Assembly: GCA_026874595.1 (NCBI GenBank)
Contig: CM049307.1
Span: 76,112,643 to 76,176,642 of the forward strand
Direction of reading: 5' to 3'
Source of the DNA: Sipunculus nudus
Taxonomy: Eukaryota; Annelida; Sipuncula; Golfingiida; Sipunculidae
DNA: 64,000 bases
The notes under the pieces were generated by a model, which saw only the letters and a program-made list of their open reading frames with translations, was not told the origin of the DNA and did no database searches. The translations under genes and the position numbers were made by a program. This document shows, in pieces, positions 62,701-64,000 of the stretch. Numbering within the stretch: position 1 is the first letter of the stretch; every line of letters starts with the position of its first letter.

Positions 62701-63461
62701 TTTCATTTTGGAGCATGAAATGACAAAAAGATTGAAAATAAATGCTGATTGTAAATTCTTTTATTCTTAGAACTAAGCAAAAATATATGCACAAAGCAAA
62801 TGAGCAAATCTGTTTTGTGGAGTTCCAATGTGAAAAAATGTGAAGAGCTGATTGTATATAACAGTATTAATGTATATTATAAAAACAAACTTGTCCTTTT
62901 CTAATAAATATGTTATTTTGAAGGAATAACCTACTTTATAAGAGCTTTATACATGAGAAGATGAATATTATACCAGATTAGATTTTAAGATTCTGTAAAA
63001 TAATGTTTGCAAATTTCAGCAGTGTTCACATAGAAAAGGAAGTATGGATACAGCAAAGTCTTGATTGTTGGGTTTACAAGCAGTGTCTGAATATAGGTAT
63101 TTTTATATAGATTTAATTTTAATATACACTGTGAGGATAGAATGAGTAAAGGACATTTTATATATGAAATGCCATATATATGTATCAGTGTTCATCGCTG
63201 ATGAAACCTTATAAGACATCACATTCTGTTGCTCTTACTATATCTTTAACCTTATCTGTGTGAACATTGATAGTCTCCAAATGCACAAAGGTCTTTATAA
63301 ATCTGTTGGGGCTGTTTCTGCAGCCATGGCCCTGTCAGTGTTTTACTCAGTTTAAAGTCTGAGAAACTTTGTTTCAGGGGGAGAAACATGCATATGTCAT
63401 GATGTCAAAACAGGAAGTCAACCTGGAAACCATGGCAACCACATCAAGGATGTCAGACCAG
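19705..63461 (+). CDS. STK31: STK31/TDRD8 orthologue: RRM-Tudor-coiled coil-kinase-like protein, partial
   Basis: Germline Tudor-kinase protein; vertebrate STK31 is testis-enriched and linked to the piRNA/nuage machinery. Twenty-four coding exons with GT-AG borders and compatible phases encode, in order: an RRM (exons 1-3; RNP2 LYVGNL, RNP1 VGFVRYL), an extended Tudor domain (exons 5-7; AWYRCRV and VQYIDFGN), a Pro/Gln-rich linker (exon 9), a coiled coil (exons 10-12), helical regions (13-20), the [11 protein letters not shown] motif (21) and the kinase N-lobe (22-24). From memory, human STK31 shares FWAQ...SEVCPQ, IYGGLFSEDQCWYRCKVLK, LAQENIKTC, SIKKTLKSLKA and FPELPLLHPE with this protein, which makes orthology very likely. 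The start ATG at 19705 precedes MSSSFGG and lies just before the RRM. The kinase C-lobe lies beyond the window. Ten introns carry C/D-box snoRNAs. Confidence 0.93.
19792..23949. other. STK31 intron 1
   Basis: A 4.2-kb intron with a C run (about 19850-19866), a fold-back MITE (20511-20989), a G run (about 21886-21902) and, at about 23085-23640, a reverse-oriented block of the GGTGGCGCCACC module family (CATCTTGTACTCAAGACTGG, AAACCAGACAGGTGGCGCC). No additional exon was recognised. Confidence 0.6.
20511..20989. mobile_element. Fold-back MITE with 9-bp target duplication (Mutator-like)
   Basis: Identical 9-bp direct repeats TTTCAGATC (20502-20510 and 20990-20998) flank a 479-bp element. Its ends TAGACCTAGTTGTGGCTCTG and (inverted) TAGACCCAGTTGTGGCTCTG continue as an inverted repeat for about 60 bp. 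Inner segments also pair (GGTGA..CCGGGGTGATTG with CAATCACCCCGGCTCACC, and GCAGTGTGCA with TGCACACTGC), so nearly the whole element folds on itself. A 9-bp duplication with long inverted repeats is the hallmark of Mutator-like elements. No coding capacity. Confidence 0.8.
23950..24038 (+). CDS. STK31: STK31 exon 2: RRM middle
   Basis: Encodes [20 protein letters not shown] and following residues. This is the alpha-1/beta-2 part of the RRM (FSSFG-I). It ends two bases into the Gly codon of VGF. Confidence 0.88.
24818..24919 (+). CDS. STK31: STK31 exon 3: RNP1 and RRM end
   Basis: Encodes [17 protein letters not shown]...[11 protein letters not shown]. With the split Gly codon it forms the RNP1-like VGFVRYL and the beta-4 strand RLFVKR. 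Confidence 0.88.
25367..25484 (+). CDS. STK31: STK31 exon 4: linker
   Basis: Encodes a Gly/Pro-rich linker, [19 protein letters not shown] onward, between the RRM and Tudor parts. Ends IKK, phase 0. Confidence 0.85.
26755..26913 (+). CDS. STK31: STK31 exon 5: N-terminal part of extended Tudor
   Basis: 53 codons, phase 0 at both ends. [10 protein letters not shown] and [12 protein letters not shown] match the start of the STK31 extended Tudor region (FWAQ, SEVCPQ). Confidence 0.92.
27431..27505 (+). CDS. STK31: STK31 exon 6: Tudor core strands 1-2
   Basis: 25 codons, [20 protein letters not shown] and a short tail. The WYR aromatic and the G-x-x-F/Y strands form the Tudor barrel. Human STK31 has nearly the same segment. 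Confidence 0.93.
27506..31228. other. STK31 intron 6
   Basis: A 3.7-kb intron, most of it a long TTTTTAGCTCAG-family element (27679-30321). The remaining ~0.9 kb is AT-rich without recognisable features. Confidence 0.6.
27679..30321 (+). mobile_element. Mollusc repeat TTTTTAGCTCAG, long copy
   Basis: It starts TTTTTAGCTCAGCTGACTAT, passes a (GTCC)n tract (about 27733-27780) and ends CAGCTGAGCGTCGTGACCC then TAGGTCCCTTGTTTT. CTCAGCTG and CAGCTGAG form short inverted ends. The interior holds two tandem modules (about 27.82-28.45 and 28.50-29.10 kb) sharing AAATTCGGCATA, AGATGTCYCCAA and CACTTCARGACTGCCTAATA. The unique tail (29.69-30.32 kb) is nearly the same as in the intron-9 copy. No transposase frame was seen, so it is likely non-autonomous. 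Confidence 0.65.
31229..31393 (+). CDS. STK31: STK31 exon 7: Tudor core strands 3-5
   Basis: 55 codons with [13 protein letters not shown] (the YIDFGN Tudor signature that ends the aromatic cage) and IVELPQTL, then the start of the outer SN-like part of the extended Tudor. Confidence 0.93.
32090..32260 (-). repeat. 5S-rRNA-like segment (SINE3-type or 5S pseudogene)
   Basis: On the minus strand TTAGTTAAGTTTAAACG (32199-32183) and TTTTTGGATGGGTGACCGCG (32171-32152) follow the order and spacing of 5S rRNA (AAGTTAAGC ... TACTTGGATGGGTGACCGC), including the internal promoter boxes A and C. The sequence after the box departs from the 5S 3' end, as in SINEs whose head is 5S-derived. Too diverged to be a working 5S gene. 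The outer limits are approximate. Confidence 0.65.
32633..32738. repeat. TA/TG microsatellite with ~24-bp period
   Basis: TA runs are broken by a TG about every 24 bases, giving a higher-order repeat. Reading frames here are Tyr-Ile artefacts. Confidence 0.95.
32853..33050 (+). CDS. STK31: STK31 exon 8: end of extended Tudor
   Basis: 66 codons, [20 protein letters not shown] onward, ending ERFIQNQ. The [20 protein letters not shown] part matches the SN-like strands after the Tudor core, followed by a basic tail. Confidence 0.9.
33735..33928 (+). CDS. STK31: STK31 exon 9: Pro/Gln-rich linker
   Basis: Encodes [17 protein letters not shown] and a [19 protein letters not shown] tail. Low-complexity linker ending with AT of a Met codon completed by exon 10. 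Confidence 0.88.
33929..37726. other. STK31 intron 9
   Basis: A 3.8-kb intron dominated by a second TTTTTAGCTCAG element (34541-36801). It also holds a C run (about 35393-35410) and, at about 37420-37690, a segment bounded by GGGGGACA phrases that looks like another old repeat. Confidence 0.55.
34541..36801 (+). mobile_element. Mollusc repeat TTTTTAGCTCAG, second copy
   Basis: Same orientation, start and end as the intron-6 copy, and a near-identical tail (36.18-36.80 kb versus 29.69-30.32 kb). It carries one interior module where the other copy has two, which explains most of the length difference (2.26 versus 2.64 kb). Confidence 0.65.
37727..37961 (+). CDS. STK31: STK31 exon 10: coiled coil 1
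   Basis: Encodes [11 protein letters not shown], then a heptad-rich helix ([20 protein letters not shown] ... [20 protein letters not shown]). A clear coiled coil, as in the middle of STK31. Phase 0 donor after AACAAAG. Confidence 0.9.
38243..38321 (+). ncRNA. C/D-box snoRNA copy 1 (intron 10)
   Basis: C box ATGATGA (38249-38255), guide GGACTAGAGTCT, D' CTGA (38281-38284), D box CTGA (38313-38316). The terminal stem TGGTA (38243-38247) pairs with TACCA (38317-38321). The second guide differs from the other copies. Confidence 0.78.
39253..40180 (+). repeat. GAACCTGTGAGCT element, copy 1
   Basis: It starts TTTTTAGCGAACCTGTGAGC with GCGATGGTGCAGCGGCGT. The interior has three modules with CCAAATTGTCCAATATTTTA-like and GTTATGGGAAGCT phrases. 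GGTGGCGCCACC is at 39718-39729. Confidence 0.5.
40634..41110 (+). repeat. GAACCTGTGAGCT element, copy 2
   Basis: Same head (GGGAACCTGTGAGCTAATGC) and the same GGTGGCGCCACCTGCAT phrase (41061) as the upstream copy, in the same orientation, 1.4 kb away. Shorter. Confidence 0.5.
41278..41730. repeat. Degenerate minisatellite
   Basis: Units of about 30 bp built on GGTCAAGAGTTCACTCAGTG and CAGCCAGGTA, embedded in a longer ~110-bp unit with GCAGACTGCCAACTGT. Roughly seven to eight units, diverged. Confidence 0.75.
42202..42264 (+). CDS. STK31: STK31 exon 11: coiled coil
   Basis: 21 codons ([20 protein letters not shown] plus K), phase 0 both ends, heptad pattern continuing from exon 10. Confidence 0.88.
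42265..42774. other. STK31 intron 11
   Basis: A 510-bp AT-rich intron. Unlike its neighbours it has no snoRNA copy or other feature. Confidence 0.7.
42775..42818 (+). CDS. STK31: STK31 exon 12
   Basis: A 44-bp exon encoding [14 protein letters not shown], ending two bases into an Arg codon completed by exon 13 (LFRSQF). Confidence 0.85.
42858..42940 (+). ncRNA. C/D-box snoRNA copy 2 (intron 12)
   Basis: C box ATGATGA (42865-42871), guide GGACTAGAGTCT, D' CTGA (42897-42900), C'-like GTGATTA, D box CTGA (42929-42932). Flanks AAAGTG and CACCTTT can pair with a bulge. It starts only ~40 nt after the 5' splice site. Sub-family with copies 3 and 4 (shared TTAGTCAAGCCTGTAGTT). Confidence 0.82.
43010..43167. 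mobile_element. MITE with CAGTG termini
   Basis: Begins CAGTGAAACCTGTGTTATAA and ends TTTCCACTG. AAGACCACC and GGTGGTCTTA pair inside as inverted repeats. About 158 bp, resembling pogo/Tc1-type MITEs with CAGTGRAA ends. It shares intron 12 with a snoRNA. Confidence 0.6.
43348..43522 (+). CDS. STK31: STK31 exon 13
   Basis: Encodes [18 protein letters not shown], then [20 protein letters not shown] and [11 protein letters not shown]. The LAQDNIKTC motif matches LAQENIKTC of human STK31. Confidence 0.92.
44266..44345 (+). ncRNA. C/D-box snoRNA copy 3 (intron 13)
   Basis: C box ATGATGA (44271-44277), guide GGACTAGAGTCT, D' CTGA (44303-44306), D box CTGA (44335-44338). The 3' half is nearly the same as in copies 2 and 4. 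The terminal stem is weak, so it may be the least stable of this sub-family. Confidence 0.75.
44805..44927 (+). CDS. STK31: STK31 exon 14
   Basis: 41 codons, [20 protein letters not shown] onward, ending ARCADIE. Amphipathic helices; phase 0. Confidence 0.9.
48968..49454. mobile_element. DNA-transposon-like block with GGCCC ends
   Basis: The left end TTAAAGGCCCTAGTGAGCAA and the right end GTGTGACTGGGCCCTAAG are imperfect inverted repeats sharing GGCCC and AGT. The interior repeats CAACTTG and TTGTGACC words in both orientations. No coding capacity. Borders are tentative. Confidence 0.45.
50096..50176 (+). ncRNA. C/D-box snoRNA copy 4 (intron 14)
   Basis: C box ATGATGA (50103-50109), guide GGACTAGAGTCT, D' CTGA (50135-50138), C'-like GTGATTA, D box CTGA (50167-50170). 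Terminal stem AGTG (50098-50101) with CACT (50171-50174). Confidence 0.82.
50556..50660 (+). CDS. STK31: STK31 exon 15
   Basis: 35 codons: [20 protein letters not shown] onward to LYKDWK. The DWK end aligns with the KKFYDWK segment of human STK31. Confidence 0.9.
51137..51224 (+). ncRNA. C/D-box snoRNA copy 5 (intron 15)
   Basis: C box GTGATGA (51147-51153), D' CTGA (51179-51182), D box CTGA (51211-51214). The best terminal stem of the set: GCTGTATGT (51137-51145) pairs over 9 bp, with two G-U pairs, with GCATGCAGC (51216-51224). The guide reads GGACTAGATTCG, one change inside the rRNA-pairing core, so it may be retargeted or decaying. Confidence 0.72.
51790..51879 (+). CDS. STK31: STK31 exon 16
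   Basis: 30 codons, [20 protein letters not shown] onward to LQQLQQ. Helical, phase 0. Confidence 0.9.
52318..52434 (+). CDS. STK31: STK31 exon 17
   Basis: 39 codons starting [20 protein letters not shown] and ending EIEITDM before gtgagc. Corresponds to the LSVEGS...ILEKTESSVCKELEIAL region of human STK31. Confidence 0.9.
52435..55087. other. STK31 intron 17
   Basis: A 2.65-kb intron without a snoRNA copy. At about 54085-54670 there are four degenerate modules of ~130 bp with AATGAGGTCAGAGGTCACC, CATGAAACTCATTATACATA and TTTCTCACCTGA. Otherwise nothing recognised. Confidence 0.55.
55088..55135 (+). CDS. STK31: STK31 exon 18: micro-exon
   Basis: A 48-bp exon, [16 protein letters not shown], between a tttccag acceptor and a gtaggt donor. 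Phase 0 at both sides fits exons 17 and 19. Supported by frame, splice sites and position rather than by similarity. It could be alternatively included. Confidence 0.6.
55136..58353. other. STK31 intron 18
   Basis: A 3.2-kb intron with a G run (about 55661-55678) and a minor module fragment (57.45-57.70 kb) related to the intron-17 modules. No snoRNA copy. A 75-codon minus-strand open frame at 55928-56152 is unrecognised. Confidence 0.55.
58354..58602 (+). CDS. STK31: STK31 exon 19
   Basis: 83 codons starting [20 protein letters not shown]. It includes [12 protein letters not shown] and [19 protein letters not shown], matching KKQLIEYL and LLSIKKTLKSLKALLRWKL of human STK31. Confidence 0.93.
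58822..58902 (+). ncRNA. C/D-box snoRNA copy 6 (intron 19)
   Basis: C box ATGATGA (58828-58834), guide CGGACTAGAGTCG, D' CTGA (58860-58863), C'-like GTGCTGA, D box CTGA (58891-58894). The 3' half (CAAAGCCTGTTTGTCTGATG) is shared with copy 9. The terminal stem is weak. Confidence 0.78.
59197..59298 (+). CDS. STK31: STK31 exon 20
   Basis: 34 codons: [20 protein letters not shown] onward, ending DDQCL. An acidic patch, then a helix, as in the EESDDPDGSQIEKIKEEI region of the human protein. Confidence 0.9.
59816..59896 (+). CDS. STK31: STK31 exon 21
   Basis: 27 codons: [20 protein letters not shown] onward. The [11 protein letters not shown] motif is nearly the same as FPELPLLHPEI just before the kinase domain of human STK31. 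Confidence 0.93.
60483..60567 (+). ncRNA. C/D-box snoRNA copy 7 (intron 21)
   Basis: C box ATGATGA (60489-60495), guide GGACTAGAGTCG, D' CTGA (60522-60525), D box CTGA (60553-60556). ACACAC before and GTGTGT after can close a stem. An internal pairing CAGGTATT with AATACCTG is perfect. Sub-family with copies 8 and 10. Confidence 0.8.
60898..61014 (+). CDS. STK31: STK31 exon 22: kinase N-lobe start
   Basis: 39 codons: [20 protein letters not shown] onward to [11 protein letters not shown] supplies the beta-3 lysine. The usual GxGxxG loop is not visible upstream of it, in line with the degenerate kinase fold of this family. Confidence 0.9.
61543..61621 (+). ncRNA. C/D-box snoRNA copy 8 (intron 22)
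   Basis: C box ATGATGA (61549-61555), guide GGACTAGAGTCG, D' CTGA (61582-61585), a perfect C' box GTGATGA, D box CTGA (61613-61616). Terminal stem TGGCA (61543-61547) with TGCCA (61617-61621). The most canonical copy. Confidence 0.87.
61980..62099 (+). CDS. STK31: STK31 exon 23: kinase helix C region
   Basis: 40 codons: [20 protein letters not shown] onward, with [16 protein letters not shown], the typical H-P-N-(I/V)-L step after helix C. Confidence 0.92.
62452..62529 (+). ncRNA. C/D-box snoRNA copy 9 (intron 23)
   Basis: C box ATGATGA (62458-62464), guide CGGACTAGAGTCG, D' CTGA (62490-62493), C'-like GTGCTGA, D box CTGA (62521-62524). Terminal stem AGCA (62453-62456) with TGCT (62525-62528). 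Confidence 0.83.
62530..63377. other. Remainder of STK31 intron 23
   Basis: About 850 bp of AT-rich sequence between snoRNA copy 9 and exon 24. Nothing recognised. Confidence 0.6.
63378..63461 (+). CDS. STK31: STK31 exon 24: kinase hinge region
   Basis: 28 codons: [20 protein letters not shown] onward to [12 protein letters not shown] aligns with the strand before the hinge (AYLMVPYY in the human protein). Last coding exon in the window; the catalytic loop lies outside. Confidence 0.88.
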
Positions 63462-63675
63462 GTATGAATAAGTATCCAGATTCTAGTAAATACAAGTCAG
63501 TTTATACGGTCCTTATAGACAGTAACAGAGGATTAAAATACATGAATGTTTCTTTTTTATGTATCAAAGAATATAAACTGTTTAATCCACTGAATCTGCT
63601 TTTATCCCTCTGTTTGTTATTTAACAGTTATCTCACAAATGTTGGTACATTTTGATATAATTATGATCCTTACTT

Positions 63676-63839
63676 ATATTGTTACAAAGAAAAATAAATG
63701 AGGGGAAAATCCTGGGCCGATCTGGGATTCGAACCCAGGTCGGTGGCGTTCAAGTCTGGCGTACCAACCATTTCGCTAGAAAAGCAAGCTTCACTAGCAA
63801 GACAGTCCGGTCTGCTTTTATGTCACCCCGTTACAATAT
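63676..63839 (-). repeat. tRNA-like SINE (short)
   Basis: On the minus strand it carries a perfect B box GGTTCGAATCC inside a 5-bp T-stem (CTGGG/CCCAG, 63738-63722) and an A-box-like TAGCGAAATGG. Acceptor and anticodon stems do not form, so it is not a working tRNA gene. A direct repeat GTTACAA (63681-63687 and 63830-63836) could be the target duplication. The same ends also read as an imperfect inverted repeat ATATTGTTAC/GTTACAATAT. Confidence 0.6.
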
Positions 63840-63925
63840 ATAGACTATCCATGAATCTGACTGCATACTAATTGAGTCATGCACACACATTCATTTGCTT
63901 TCCTATGCATACACACACACACACA

Positions 63926-64000
63926 TGGCATATGATGACATACAGGTATATGGACTAGAGTCGCTGATCTCTGTGCTGAGTAATACCTGCTATCCTGATG
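63926..64000 (+). ncRNA. C/D-box snoRNA copy 10 (intron 24), cut by window edge
   Basis: C box ATGATGA (63932-63938), guide GGACTAGAGTCG, D' CTGA (63964-63967), C'-like GTGCTGA, D box CTGA (63995-63998). TGGCA at 63926-63930 awaits a TGCCA partner just past the edge. An (AC)n run lies directly upstream. Confidence 0.8.

Noticed and set aside
63722-63790. A functional tRNA gene
   Set aside because: T-arm and B box are perfect, but acceptor and anticodon stems do not pair.
38243-64000. The ten GGACTAGAGTC repeats as a dispersed mobile element or repeat array
   Set aside because: All are sense-strand, one per intron, of constant length, with C/D boxes and changing but paired flanks, and without a poly-A tail or target duplications. 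snoRNA fits better.

Overview
The window is eukaryotic and most likely from a bivalve (or other mollusc). Small exons with canonical GT-AG borders are separated by AT-rich introns. The introns carry several repeat types that I recall as common in mollusc genomes, such as elements opening with TTTTTAGCTCAGCTGAC, modules with GGTGGCGCCACC, and MITEs. Two multi-exon protein genes lie head to head.

Left part (1 to about 15.1 kb, minus strand): a RIG-I-like receptor (RLR) helicase of the MDA5/LGP2 type. Five exons join in frame: 15022/14913, 14280-12920, 7041-6871, 2038-1761 and 1457-1199. They cover the DECH helicase core, the insert, the second RecA domain and the first half of the C-terminal RNA-sensing domain. 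The gene runs off the left edge and its true 5' end is unresolved. Several helicase motifs differ from the family consensus.

Middle (15.1-19.7 kb): a divergent intergenic or 5' region with a long TA microsatellite and a TTAA-flanked MITE.

Right part (19.7 kb to the end, plus strand): an STK31 (TDRD8) orthologue with 24 coding exons visible. They encode, in order, an N-terminal RRM, an extended Tudor domain, coiled-coil and helical regions, and the start of a kinase-like domain. The gene continues beyond the right edge.

Most notable: ten introns of the STK31 gene (10, 12-15, 19, 21-24) each hold one sense-strand copy of a ~70-80 nt C/D-box snoRNA. Each copy has a C box (TGATGA), a D' box (CTGA), a C'-like box, a D box (CTGA) and mostly copy-specific terminal stems. 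All share the guide GGACTAGAGTC before D' (one copy has a single change). It is complementary to the conserved 28S rRNA stretch GACUCUAGUC. By the D'+5 rule the target is the U that I count as yeast 25S Um2421, the snR78 site. A germline kinase gene is thus the apparent host of an amplified rRNA-methylation guide family.

The introns also contain a fold-back MITE with a perfect 9-bp target duplication, pogo-like MITEs, a 5S-rRNA-like SINE fragment, a tRNA-like SINE, two long copies of a mollusc repeat, a minisatellite and a CAAT-CRE-TATA promoter-like cluster.
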